From the NCBI GenBank assembly GCA_008360975.2, contig VLJF02000033.1:372001-436000 (forward strand): 64,000 nucleotides of DNA. Direction: 5' to 3'. A program made the position numbers and the translations under genes. Shown here piece after piece: positions 1 to 11,703 of this stretch. This DNA comes from Lichenostomus cassidix (lineage: Eukaryota > Chordata > Aves > Passeriformes > Meliphagidae). Under the pieces are notes generated by a model. The model was given only the letters and a program-made list of their open reading frames with translations, made no database searches and was not told the DNA's origin. The first letter of the stretch is position 1, and each line of letters starts with the position of its first letter.

Positions 1-2
1 GG

Positions 3-614
<612 letters not shown>

Positions 615-1263
615 TGAGGCACGGACTGACTCCACAACTCAAATAGTTATGAAGTGGGTATGTGTTTATTCCAGCTGCGGTGCATGGGGGGTAGCCCCTC
701 CAAAAGCATGCACACCTCAGCAGCACTTCACTACGTTTATATTAGGTTACATGTTACATATGCATAAAGTTACACAATGCCCCTATACCTATTCATTACC
801 TATCCCCGCTTCGTATTATAATGAGTTCAAAGTTCATTTAAATATGCTGGCGCAGGTGCAGTGTCACAGATCATTTGAGTCGGTGGTCGCTATGGCTCGT
901 GGGCAGGTTTTGGGAGAAAGTAACCAAGGTATTCCTTGAGGTGACTCTTCACCTTGTCTCCTTGCACATGCTCTCTTGGTTCTTGGTCCAAATCCAAACT
1001 TTAGAACTAACTTGTACCAGTTTTGGGGTCTGAGAGCAGGATGTTCGGTCACACTCAGTAGTTCTTCTCAATTTTTTGGCTTTCTTCTCCATATCCTCCC
1101 TGTTATGATGTAGGCACAAATCATTAAGCAATGATTCATTGTTTTCATCAAGCAGTTCTTGATAAATCATTATCCAAACTCTGGGCTTCTAAATCAGTTT
1201 AAAAAAAATTATTATCCAGCTTCTAGTTCCCCTAAATTAGTAAATTCTAGCTCCCCTAAATCA
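615..1263 (-). repeat. ERV-1 3' LTR
   Basis: This 649-bp repeat begins TGAGGCACGG and ends CTAAATCA on the plus strand, with TG...CA termini, and matches 16246-16875 along its length. It differs by point changes and an indel of about 20 bp near 890-910. Its left edge truncates ZNF0 and its right edge abuts a polypurine tract, which makes it the 3' LTR of a minus-strand provirus. Confidence 0.85.
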
Positions 1264-1276
1264 ATCCCCCCTTTTC
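1264..1276 (-). promoter_or_regulatory. ERV-1 polypurine tract
   Basis: On the minus strand the run GAAAAGGGGGGAT lies directly upstream of the LTR terminus TGATTTAGG. This is the expected plus-strand DNA primer of reverse transcription, and its position fixes both the inner LTR boundary and the element's orientation. Confidence 0.8.
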
Positions 1277-1429
1277 TATAAAATTAGTAAATTCTTTTAC
1301 TAAATTAATTACTAAATGGATTCTTCTTCTAGCTAGATTCTGCAATAAGTATCTCTCAATGCTTTTGCATGTACATTTGATAAAGTGGTTAAAATGCATA
1401 GCTTCTTTTACATCCTATAGTTTCAAACA

Positions 1430-3558
1430 AGTAACATAACAGATAACACAAGGCTAATACCTACCAGAATTAGTAAAATAATTGTGAGGTGACATAATGT
1501 ATTAAGGATACCAGTTGCAGTGGGTGACCATCCAAAAAGCATGTTCAACCAGTGATGATCTGCATCCTGTCTTGCTCTTTGTAAAACTCTGCTTATTTCC
1601 TCTGCATCATGGTTAATGGTTATTAAAATTTTCTTCCATTCTTTTTAGGATGTTAATTAAGTCTTGATGCTCTACGAATTACCTTACTAATGTAAGGTAC
1701 ATCCCAATAGGTGTTGATGATAATTCATGATACATTGTGTAATTGGATTTTATCAATTGATGAGATACAACTGGTGCCAAATACAAAAAGTCACACCCAA
1801 TAATCTTCACAAAATTACAAATGCAAAAATTAGAATGATTCTTAACATCCAAAGTAACATTATCTATTTTTATAGAAACACACATTGTTCTTAAGCAAAC
1901 ACAGCCCTGACCAATATATACAAGTACTGTTCTCTGACTAATACCTGGGTGAACTTTAAAGTGGCAAATGCTTTGCTTAAAATCTAAACATGTCTTTGGC
2001 ATTGTGTTACTCTCACAGATAAACTTCTAAATTTACAGTTTGCCATTTCTTGTCAACCGTCCAGGCCCATGCTCTGTGTTCAGAAGGGTAAAGCACTGCT
2101 CCATCGTGGTTTAATCCTAAAGGAACAATGGGGTGTATTACAAAAATTGTGGCATTGCATATAGTAAGTACAAAGGCTATAGCTGTGTTAGTAATTGGGT
2201 TAAAGGTGAAGTTTACTAAAGTCCACCAAGATTGGAGCTTCCTTTCCAGTTCAGTGGCATTATCCCAAACAGCTTTTCGAACTTCAATAGGGAAAATATC
2301 TTCATTTCCTTCTCTTATAATTAAAGAATCTGCTGATTGCATCCATAATTGTGCTTGTATGCAACTAAGGGCGAGAGATACATTACTTTGAACTTCTCCA
2401 AGTGCATTTATTATTAATTTTTGATCCTAATTGTTAGCCTTTGCAAGGTCTGGAAGTACCTTTGAAATTTGCCACTGACCATTTCCTAACGCTAGTAAAG
2501 AAGATTGTAAAGGTTGTTTTAGTCCTGTTAGGTTGCCGGTTGTGGTGGCCAATTTATTCATTAATATCTCTGAATCAATCCCATTTAAAACGCCCAATCC
2601 TGTTCCTAACACTCCAGTTAAATCTCTTAGCGTTCTGCTCCTGAAGAGTCCTTGCCTCTGTAACAATGTCGTCCAGCCTTCAAAGGATGTTTTCAAAAGA
2701 GAGGAGCAAGCTAGTTGAATTTCAAAAACATTAATTTGCATCTGCAATTTTACACGCTTAAGAGACCATTCTGGTTTAAACAACAATTGTTGTTGGCCTG
2801 TATTTCTTATCACATATGGGCCAACTTTATAAATTTTTAGTTGAAGTGTTAGTTTAGGAAGAATAGGAGTGTTAATTTGGGAGGACTCTTGTTTTGGTCT
2901 GGCTATCGCATTCATTTTAAGTTTCTGAGTTAAACCTGATAGTGTTGGTTGAGTAGGTTTAGATGTCTACTGGCACACTACATAAAAGGGATGAACCATA
3001 GTAAGGTTAAACCAGCAGTCACTTTGCTCTTCTTGCAAGACTTGGTAATTTCGACATTATTGTCGCTTGGGTCACCAGAAGTCTTGTTACTAGAGAATTT
3101 CTGGCGACAACACAAGTAAAAGGCATCTTAACACAATTCCAGTCTTCAGTAGGACATAGTTCTTTTAAAATGCCAGAGTGAATTTTGGATGCCAGATTAA
3201 AATCCAAAAAATAGCCAAAAGCTGTAATAGAAGAGGGTATTTCATATTGAAAACCAGGTTTTATTTTCCTGCATCCCACCTGGATTTTTTCATTAATGAT
3301 ACCAGGTAGGGTCATGATCCACTCATCTCAATTCCACACCCATTCAGATGAGTGATAAATTTCATCATCATGCATTACAATCATAGCCAAATCCGGATGG
3401 CTGTCTGTAGGGTAGTCTTCCTGAAAGCTGGAATGCCCTATGAGGGCTTGTGACCAAGGCCATTCAGTATTGCTCTGGCTAAAAGTACCTCCTTTTCCTT
3501 GAAGTATAGTTATAGTTGTGAGAACACCAATGAGAATTACTTTTCTAATTGCATTCAT
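1430..3558 (-). pseudogene. ERV-1 env remnant
   Basis: Minus-strand open segments at 3558-3328, 3315-3019, 2915-2427, 2342-2013 and 2002-1679 fall between integrase and the 3' LTR, where env belongs. The first starts with ATG and a hydrophobic leader (IRKVILIGVLTTITIL), fitting a signal peptide. A downstream stretch rich in Leu, Asn and Gln (LNGIDSEILMNKLATTTGNL) looks like the helical part of a TM subunit. A strongly hydrophobic anchor (IILLILVGISLVLSV) is encoded near 1450-1510, after FGWSPTATGI. I saw neither a clear CX6CC motif nor a gammaretroviral immunosuppressive-domain motif, so the env class is unassigned. Several stops and frame changes make it non-coding now. Confidence 0.7.
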
Positions 3559-3568
3559 TTTACCGGGG

Positions 3569-4509
3569 TGTCTTGGTTTGAAAGACAGGTGTCTGCCAAG
3601 AGAGGTTGAACCCTCCCTTAGGACAGAGAATGTGATTTTTTCCCCTCCTTCCGAATTATTTAATTTTGTAAATCAAGGGCTTTCAGGCAAAGGTATGGGA
3701 AAACAGGAATATCAGTTCTTTACTAGTATCTATAAGCAAGCAATAACAATAATAGCAACCACAACTAGAACCAGAAAACCAATAGCAGATGACTTGTGAG
3801 CTGCCGAGCCTTTTCCCATGTGGTGTAATCACAGTTGCAAGCAGCAGGGGCGCTGTTGAGCTCCCGGCCAGGCAGGGTAGGTGCGATGACTGCTGAGCGG
3901 CTGCAGGTGGTGCTGTTGAGCTCCCGGCCAGGCAGGGCAAGTGCGATGACTCCCGAGCGGCTGCAGGTGGCGCTGTGGTGCAGGGTCAGGTCAGCCTCAG
4001 GCATCTGGTAATGGCGGGCAGGTTGGAAAGCATGCAGGGTAGCGAAGCAGCTTGGAGCAGCGAGAAAGCAGGGCAGCAGGGGCAGGCGCTGGCTCTCTCT
4101 CCCCAGCAAGGCAGCAAGGACCCCTGCAGTCACAGCAGACGCGGCGGTCTCGTGCGGCAGAGGGTGGGGGCAGGCAGCAGAGGCAGCTGCCGCGAGGAAA
4201 CACAGCCCAGGGAAACATGCCCTTCCCAGTGGGAAAAAAAGGTTGAATCAAAGCTCACCCAGCCAGGGGAAGAGAAAAACAGGGCACAGTTGGATCTCCT
4301 CTGGTCGCAGCCGAAAAGCAAAGAGCCCCCTTTCCTCCCAGCATCCGAACCACAAGAGAGCGTTCCAAGGGCCGGCTCTTCCCTTACCCTGCCCTGCCCA
4401 AGCACACCTTTTGTCTTTTACAAAAGACTTGATGGCTCTAAAACACCCAACTATTTGTTGCTTAGTAACAGGAATGGGAAGATATTCTAAATGTACTCAA
4501 CCCCCAACA
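3569..4509 (-). repeat. ERV-2 3' LTR with internal 60-bp tandem duplication
   Basis: This 941-bp LTR starts TGTCTTGGTTTG and ends CCCCCAACA. It is nearly identical to 9801-10692 but carries two copies of a roughly 60-bp segment (about 3861-3980, GCTCCCGGCCAGGCAGGG...) where the 5' LTR has one. Other small indels lie near 4190 and 4270. The high similarity implies a fairly recent insertion. Confidence 0.92.
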
Positions 4510-4664
4510 TCATCCGCCCAGAATTTTTTCCCATTCCAACATGTTACATTGAGCTTAAACATTTAAATTATATACACACATGCATTACTCTAATTATATA
4601 CATATATACATACAGATATGGATACAGGCACAGTGTTATGGGCAATTCAACCCCAACTAAGGTC
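4510..4664 (-). other. ERV-2 untranslated stretch between pol and 3' LTR
   Basis: AT-rich sequence with TATATACA runs and no env reading frame. On the minus strand the purine run ATGGGAAAAAA occurs about 20 bp before the LTR; it may be a decayed polypurine tract, but it is not adjacent to the LTR end. Confidence 0.5.
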
Positions 4665-7600
4665 TCACTGAGGTATGCATCGTACTTCTCCATCCTTTTG
4701 CATCACCCACCAGTTACACCCTGGTCCCTGAGCGAAAACAACCCCACGGGTGGGTCTGTCTTTGCTTGAGGTGGAATTAATCCAAACAGTTTTCCCTAGC
4801 ATGCCTCTCATGTGTACCACTGGAACTTCATCCCCATCTGCTGTTTGCAGGGGTTCAGATTGGGCAGGGCCAGCTCGGTTGGTGGAACCTCGGGTGTTAA
4901 CTAGCCAGGTGGCTTTGGCTAAATGCTGTTCCCAACCTTTAAAAGTCCCCCCGCCTAAAGCTTTCAAGGTGGTTTTTAGCAGACTGTTGCATCGCTCCAC
5001 TTTGCCAGCAGCAGGTGCATGATAAGGAATGTGGTACACCCACTCAATGCCATGTTCCCTAGCCCAGGTGTTTATGAGGCTATTTTTAAAATGAGTCCCG
5101 TTGTCTGACTCAATTCTCTCAAGGGTACCATGCCTCCACAGGACTTGGTTTTCAAGGCCCAGGATGGTGTTACGGGCAGTGGCGTGAGGCACAGGGTAGG
5201 TTTCCAGCCACCCAGTGGTGGCTTCCACCATTGTGAGCACGTAGCGCTTGCCATGGCGGGTTTGAGGCAGTGTGATGTAATCAATCTGCCAGGCCTCTCC
5301 ATACTTATATTTAGACCACCTTCCACCATACCACAGGGGTTTCACCCGCTTGGCTTGCTTGATGGCAGCACACGTCTCACAATAATGGATTACATGGGAG
5401 ATACAGTCCATGGTTAGATCCACCCCTCGGTCTCGTGCCCACTTGTAGGTGGCATCTCTGCCCTGGTGGCCAGAGTCATCATGGGCCCATCGAGCTAGGA
5501 ACAGCGCTCGGTTGTGTTGCCAATCCAAATCTATTTGTGACACCTTTATCTTTGCAGCCTTATCCACTTGTTCGTTGTTCTGGTGTTCCTCATTAGCTCG
5601 GCTCTTGGGGACATGGGCATCTACATGACGGACTTTCACAGGTAGCTTCTCTACCCGAGTAGCAATGTCTCGCCACTCATCAGCAGCCCAGATTGGTCTT
5701 CCTCTACGCTGCCAGCTGGCCTTTTTCCACCTTTCCAACCAACCCCATAGAGCATTGGCTACCATCCATGAATCAGTGTAGAGGTAGAGCTTTGGCCATT
5801 TCTCTCTTTCAGCAATGTCCAGGGCCAGCTGAACGGCTTTCAGTTCAGCAAGTTGACTCGATCCCCCCTCTCCTTCTGTAGCCTCTGCGACCCATCGTGT
5901 GGGGCTCCATACAGCTGCTTTCCATTTCCTATTTGCCCCCACAATACGACAGGAACCATCAGTGAACAGAGCGTAGCGTGTTTCATCTTGTGGCAGTTGG
6001 TTGTAAGGTGGAGCTTCCTCTGCCTGAGTCACTTGTTCCTGCTCCTCTTCATCCATGAGGCCAAAGTTTTCACCTTCGGGCCAATTTGTAATTATTTCTA
6101 AGATCCCAGGGCGATTCAGGTTTCCAGTGCGGGCGCGCTGTGTAATGAGGGCAATCCATTTGCTCCACGTGGCATCGGTGGCATGGTGGGTTGAGGGAAC
6201 CTTTCCCTTGAACATCCAACCCAGCACTGGCAGTCGGGGTGCAAGGAGAAGTTGTGCTTCCGTACCAATTACCTCTGAGGCGGCTTGGACACCTTCATAG
6301 GCTGCTAGGATTTCCTTCTCAGTGGGAGTATAGTTGGCTTCGGACCCTCTGTAACTTCGGCTCCAGAATCCCAGTGGTCGTCCTCGAGTCTCGCCAGGCA
6401 CCTTCTGCCAAAGGCTCCAGGACAGACCATTGCCCCCGGCTGCAGAGTAGAGCACATTCTTCACTTTGGTCCTGTCCTGACTGGGCCAAGGGCTACTGCA
6501 TGAGCGATCTCCTGCTTGATCTGAGCGAAGGCTTGTTGCTGTTCAGGGCCCCAGTGGAAATCATTCTTCTTGCGGGTCACCAGGTAGAGAGGACTCACAA
6601 TCTGGCTGTACTCGGGGATATGCATCCTCCAGAAACCTATGGCGCCTAGGAAGGCTTGCGTCTCCTTGTTGGTCGGTGGGGACATCGCTGTGATCTTGTT
6701 GATGACTTCGGTAGGAATCTGACGTTGGCCATCTTGCCACTTCACTCTAGGAACTGGATCTCTTTGGCAGGCCCCTTGACCTTGCTCTTTTTGATGGCAA
6801 AGCCGGCTTCCAGGAGAATTTGGGTGATTTTCTCTCCTTTCTCAAACACTTCTTCCACTGTGCTCCCCCACACAATGATGTCATCGATGTACTGCAGATG
6901 TTCTGGAGGCTCACCCTTTTCCAGAGCAGCCTGGATCAGTCCATGGCAGATGGTGGGACTGTGCTTCCACCCCTGGGGCAGTCGGTTCCAGGTATACTCC
7001 ACGCCCCTCCAGGTAAAAGCAAACTGAGGTCTGCACTCTGCTGCCAGAAGAATGGAGAAAAATGCATTTGCAGTGTCAGTAGTGGCGTACCACTTCACTG
7101 CCTTGGACTCTAGCTCATATTGGAGCTCCAGCATGTCTGGCACAGCAGCACTCAGAGGTGGAGTCACCTCAATCAAGGCACGATAGTCCACAGTCAATCT
7201 CCATTCTCCGTCAGATTTGCGCACAGGCCAGATGGGGCTGTTAAAGGATGAGTGGGCCTTGCTGACCACCCCTTGGCTCTCCAGCTCACGGATCATCTTG
7301 TGGATGGGAACCACAGCACCTCGATTAGTCCTGTATTGCCGGCGGCGCACTGTCGAGGTGGCAATTGGTACTTGTTGGTCCTCCACCTTCAAAAGTCCAA
7401 CTGCAGAAGGGTTCTCTGACAGTCCAGGCAAAGTGTTCAATTGCCTCACGCCCTCTGCCTCGACAGCAGCTATTCCAAAAGCCCACTTGAGTCCTTTCGG
7501 GTCTTTGAAATAGACATTCCGGAGGAAGTCTATGCCCAGAATACATAGAGCCTCTGGACCAGTCACAATGGGATGTTTTTGCCACTCCTTCCCAGTCAGG

Positions 7601-7824
7601 CTCACCTCGCCTTCAACCAGGGTCAACTGCTGTGATCCCCCCGTCACCCCAGCAATAGAAATGGATTCTGCTCCCGCAAGTCCCGATGGCATTAGGGTGC
7701 ACTGCGCACCTGTATCAACTAGTGCTTCATATTTCTGTGGCTCTGATGTGCCAGGCCATCGAATCCACGCAGTCCAAAAAACACGGTTTTCCCGTACCTC
7801 TACCTGGCTAGAGGCAGGGCCCCT
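4665..7824 (-). pseudogene. ERV-2 pro-pol: protease, RT, RNase H, integrase (frameshifted)
   Basis: Read on the minus strand after the gag amber codon. Protease shows LVDTGAQC near 7715-7695. RT covers about 7400-6500, with YIDDIIVWGS at the catalytic site. RNase H carries FTDGSCR, AELKAV and YTDSW. Integrase has an HHCC zinc region (HDDSGHQG...HYCETC) and the D,D,E residues in WQIDY, SDNGTHF and GKVERCN. The order protease-RT-RNaseH-integrase and the FWRMHIPEY connection sequence are ERVL-like. Two frame changes, near 6742 and near 6465, split pol into three reading frames; the last and longest (6464-4665, 599 codons) is uninterrupted. As it stands this copy cannot make a full Pol. No dUTPase was recognised after integrase. 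Confidence 0.9.
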
Positions 7825-7829
7825 CTAGC
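7807..7829 (-). promoter_or_regulatory. Perfect hairpin around the ERV-2 gag-pro amber codon
   Basis: Gag ends with TAG at 7827-7825 and the protease frame continues in the same phase, with no stop, for hundreds of codons. The amber lies in the 5' arm of a perfect 8-bp stem (GCTAGAGG / CCTCTAGC) with a 7-nt loop (GGCCCTG). In-frame gag-pol separated by one amber is the gammaretroviral readthrough arrangement. That this hairpin helps suppression is my inference. Confidence 0.6.
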
Positions 7830-9616
7830 ACTGGTTATCATTCCCTTCCTGGTCATACATTCTAGAGGTTCCTTCAAGGGGATCTGACCCATCATCTTCC
7901 CTTCTATTGTACCTAGCAGGTTGGCCATGGGAAGCTGAGGCTACCTTTGCTTTAGCAGAACCCCCTCGGCCAGCGTTTCCCTCCTTAAGCTGACGCACCT
8001 GTGCTGCCAGGGCAGTAGTGGGCTTCCCATCCCACCTCCTCATGTCTTCCCCATGGTCATGCAGAAAGAACCACAACTCAGCTCGTGGGGTGTACCCTCC
8101 CTCCCTAGCTGGGGGACGTCAGGCTCTGGTATTGGGGCCTGTGACTCTCACTGGTGCCACATTAATCTTCCTCATCTCGTCCCTAATCTCCTCCCTCAGG
8201 TCCTTCATCGCCTCTCTCATCTCCCTTATCTCTTTCATCTCCTCCCTGAGGTCTTGTACCACAGCAGAGACCTGAGCCTGCATCGGGTCACTGATCACAC
8301 TTGCATAATACCTGAGCCTGTCAGCTATTGAACCCACTGTCTCTCGATTGTCATCAGCATTAATTGTTGCAAGGAAGGTGGCATGTTGGGGTGGCCCTTG
8401 CCTTGCAAGGCTCCACAACATTTGCCTGGTGCACCTGACCCTGTCAGGGTCATTTTCGTGCTGTCCATCCCTCCCAAAAAGCACCTCCATTATAGCTGCT
8501 TCTCTCAGCCGTTGGATCCCTTCCTCAATGGTCTTCCAAGACAATCTACGGTGGGGATCCTGCATTTTGTCTTTGTGGACAAACTTCTCTCTTACATCCA
8601 TTAAAAGCCTCTCCCAGAGAGAAAGGGGCCCTGTCTCCCTCGCGAACACACGTGTCAACACCCGGGTCTTGGGCCAAGGGTCCCAAATTCTTTGCTTCAT
8701 TATTATCCAGCTGCACACCTGGGCCCATAAGGTCCCAAACCCGAAGTAACCAGGTTTGGAAAGCTTCATGCGCCCGTCGCTTAACATCATCTCGCAGATT
8801 ACCGAGAGTATCGAAGTGGAAGGACTCACTGATGATTATGGGCTCAGATTCCACTGCTGGTTGTGAGGGCAATGGCTCCCCATCATCATTAACTGGGCGT
8901 ACTGATTTGGTCTTATACTTTGTACGCACCACAGGGGCAACTGCTGCTGGCCGTGGCTGCTCTTGGGATTCAGCTGGAACCTGGATGGTCGTAACATCTG
9001 TGGGTTCCACTGCTGCACCATCAGACTCTTTCCCTTTGGGGCGAGGAGGGGGTTTTACACCTGCTAGGGAGATGTATTCCTTCAGCAGCTGGTGTATTTT
9101 GTGTATCATCTCCTCCACTAGCACCCCCACCCATTCCGGATGGTGCGTTTCTGAGGCAGGCTGTTGGACAGGATCAGGCTGTGGGGTATCCCCAGGCTCG
9201 GGGACAGCCCCGGGCTCTGTGGCCACATCCCTATTCCCTGGCACAGCTGTTAGAACGGTTACCCAGGGAAGTTTCACCTTATCCCGGAATGCAAAGTAGG
9301 ATAGACCTATCAGCCACAGCAACACCAGGCACTGTATGATATCATAAGCATTTAGAGAGTATCCAGACCTTTCGAGCATTAGTTGGGTAGGCCCAAAGTA
9401 ATGAATAAAAGGTTGAGAAAAACCTTCTCCTGGTGTTATCTCCTCACAAAAGGTACCATTACCAAACAAACTCCAAAAACATGTACTGATGGTGTCAAAA
9501 AACTGTAACCATGTGCCTGCCGTCAAAATGAACTGAAAGATCCAGAAATTCTTCACCCTATTGGCCCATTGTGCAAACTGGACGACAGCCACAATAACCT
9601 TAGTTATAGGGCTCAT
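7825..9616 (-). pseudogene. ERV-2 gag with hydrophobic N-terminus (one stop, one frameshift)
   Basis: Gag starts at ATG 9616-9614. The N-terminal part is unusual: residues about 23-51 and 93-110 are strongly hydrophobic and look membrane-spanning, with an NGT glycosylation-type site between them. A Pro/Glu-rich spacer and a basic stretch (RTKYKTKSVRP) follow. The frame changes near 8650. Capsid-like sequence then continues (PLSLWERLLMDVREKF; RQMLWSLARQGPPQHATF), ending in a charged coiled-coil-like segment (REEMKEIREMREAMKDL). One TGA at 8121-8119 interrupts it before the C-terminal part, which has no CCHC zinc knuckle that I can see and ends at the amber 7825. The structural role is inferred from position between the primer-binding site and protease. 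Confidence 0.75.
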
Positions 9617-9777
9617 GTTTAGTTAGGAAGCTGCAAATGGGAAAAGTGTGGTCACAAGTATGTGCAAACCAAACCAGGGTATACTCAACATAGTAACACT
9701 TAATGAGGTTTTCGTGTTCACCGCACTAAGATAGGTCTCACAGAAACTGTTATTCCTTTTTCTTCCAATGCCCTCAG

Positions 9778-9795
9778 GCCCCACGTTGGGCGCCA
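9778..9795 (-). promoter_or_regulatory. ERV-2 primer-binding site, tRNA-Lys type
   Basis: The minus strand reads TGGCGCCCAACGTGGGGC, which from established knowledge is the 18-nt complement of the tRNA-Lys(1,2) 3' end used by Mason-Pfizer-type retroviruses. It lies 5 nt from the LTR end at 9801. The match is perfect over 18 nt, which supports a young element. Confidence 0.9.
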
Positions 9796-9800
9796 AGATC

Positions 9801-10692
9801 TGTCTTGGTTTGAAAGACAGGTGTCTGCCAAGAGAGGTTGAACCCTCCCTTAGGACAGAGAATGTGATTTTTTCCCCTCCTTCCGAATTATTTAATTTTG
9901 TAAATCAAGGGCTTTCAGGCAAAGGTATGGGAAAACAGGAATATCAGTTCTTTACTAGTATCTATAAGCAAGCAATAACAATAATAGCAACCACAACTAG
10001 AACCAGAAAACCAATAGCAGATGACTTGTGAGCTGCCGAGCCTTTTCCCATGTGGTGTAATCACAGTTGCAAGCAGCAGGGGTGCTGTTGAGCTCCCGGC
10101 CAGGCAGGGCAGGTGCGATGACTCCCGAGCGGCTGCAGGTGGCGCTGTGGTGCAGGGTCAGGTCAGCCTCAGGCATCTGGTAATGGCGGGCAGGTTGGAA
10201 AGCATGCAGGGTAGCGAAGCAGCTTGGAGCAGTGAGAAAGCAGGGCAGCAGGGGCAGGCGTCGGCTCTCTCTCCCCAGCAAGGCAGCAAGGACCCCTGCA
10301 GTCACAGCAGACGCCGCGGTCTTGTGCGACAGAGGGTGGGGGCAGGCAGCAGAGGCAGCCGGACTCTCCCGGTAGCAGCCGCAAGGAAACGCAGCCTGGG
10401 GAAATGTGCCCTTCCCAGTGGGAAAAAAAGGTTGAATCAAAGCTCACCCAGCCAGGAGAAAACAGGGCACAGTTGGATCTCCTCTGGTCGCAGCCGAAAA
10501 GCAAAGAGCCCCCTTTCCTCCCAGCATCCGAACCACGAGAGAGTGTTCCAAGGGCCAGCTCTTCCCTTACCCTGCCCGGCCCAAGCACACCTTTTGTCTT
10601 TTACAAAAGACTTGATGGCTCTAAAACACCCAACTATTTGTTGCTTAGTAACAGGAATGGGAAGAAATTCTAAATGTACTCAACCCCTGACA
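9801..10692 (-). repeat. ERV-2 5' LTR
   Basis: This 892-bp LTR starts TGTCTTGGTTTG and ends CCCCTGACA, adjoining the target duplication CGGGG (10693-10697). It carries a single copy of the 60-bp segment that is doubled in the 3' LTR. The primer-binding site beside its low-coordinate edge marks it as the 5' LTR of a minus-strand provirus. Confidence 0.92.
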
Positions 10693-10697
10693 CGGGG

Positions 10698-11570
10698 TAA
10701 ATTTCAATTTCAGTGCATTGTCATTAAAAGCCACTTTGCAAAGGGTCTCTGAAGCCTTCTTCGCTTGAGTATGATGAATCCAGGCGTTCTGTTCTTTGAT
10801 TTTGATTGCAGTGAAAGTGGTAAGGAGTACTTGAAATGGTTCTTCCCACTGGCTCCAAAGTTTTCTCTGTAGGAGACTTAACATAAGCATAATCTCCAGG
10901 TTGAATGTTGTGTACTGGGCTGTCTAGGCCCTGACTCTGAGTTCCAGCCACATGCTTTTTAATTTTCCTGAGTTGCTTACTCAAGGCCACCAAATAGGCG
11001 GTCAGTGTTTCCTCCCCAGCTTGGGTGGATAGTCCTTTCTGTATTCCATATGGTCTCCCATAGAGCATTTCTAAAGGACTTAATTTTTCTTTGATTCTGG
11101 GTTTAGTTCAAATTCATAATAATGCAAGTGGAAGAGATTGGGGCCAGGGTAAATTGGCTTCTTGCCCCAATCTTACAATTTGCTGTTTGATTAGGTGGTT
11201 CATTTTCTCCACCTGACCACTTGACTGTGGGTGGTATGGGGTGTGAAGCTCCCAAGCTATGCCTAAATGATGGCTAACTTGTACCACCTTTGAAATGAAA
11301 TGTGGTCCTCTATCTGAGAACATTGTGGCTGGAACTCTGATGTGTGGTATTATTTTTTGCACTAATACCTTGGTTACCTCCCGGGCTTTGACATTTCTAG
11401 TGGGAAAGGCTTCTGGCCATCCTGAAAAGGTATCTTTTAATACCAACAAGTACTGATACCCCCATTTTCTTGGGAGTTCCAAAAAATCAATTTGCCACTG
11501 CTGTCCAGGCCCATTCCCTTTCCGAATTTGGCCCAATTTTGGTTTGGGGATATTTTTAGGGCTAGTCTGG
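10698..11570 (-). pseudogene. ERV-1 integrase remnant
   Basis: The minus-strand segment 11536-11114 holds the integrase catalytic core with all three acidic residues: WQIDFLEL, FSDRGPHF and SSGQVEKMN, normally inserting viral cDNA into chromatin. The C-terminal domain follows in 11068-10724 and the overlapping frame 10890-10645, with PGDYAYVKS, WEEPFQVLL and AWIHHTQAKKAS, the beta-barrel pattern of gammaretrovirus-like integrases. A stop at 11114 and at least one frame change within the C-terminal domain break it. The adjoining sequence, separated by ERV-2, is env. Confidence 0.85.
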
Positions 11571-11703
11571 AGGCAAAGGCCACACTGATGGGTTACCTGT
11601 GCGATGGTAGCATATAAATTTCTGGCAATAATTTTTTCAATTCAATATTTGTGTAGGGCATCTATTCCTCAATAGTCTTTTGGTGTTCTTCTCTTACTAA
11701 TGC

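Larger units (their letters stand above)
3569..10692 (-). mobile_element. ERV-2: nested ERVL-like gag-pro-pol provirus without env
   Basis: A complete 7.1-kb provirus sits inside ERV-1. LTRs at 3569-4509 and 9801-10692 both have TG...CA ends and are flanked by a perfect 5-bp target duplication CGGGG (3564-3568 and 10693-10697). Five-bp duplications and a pol of this type (YIDD, then FWRMHIPEYSQIVSPLY) fit class III/ERVL-like elements. The minus strand encodes gag (9616-7825) and pro-pol (7824-4665). Pol ends about 155 bp before the 3' LTR, so there is no room for env. All polymerase, RNase H and integrase catalytic residues remain, but there is one nonsense codon and about three frame breaks. 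It is younger than ERV-1, since it interrupts it. Confidence 0.92.
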
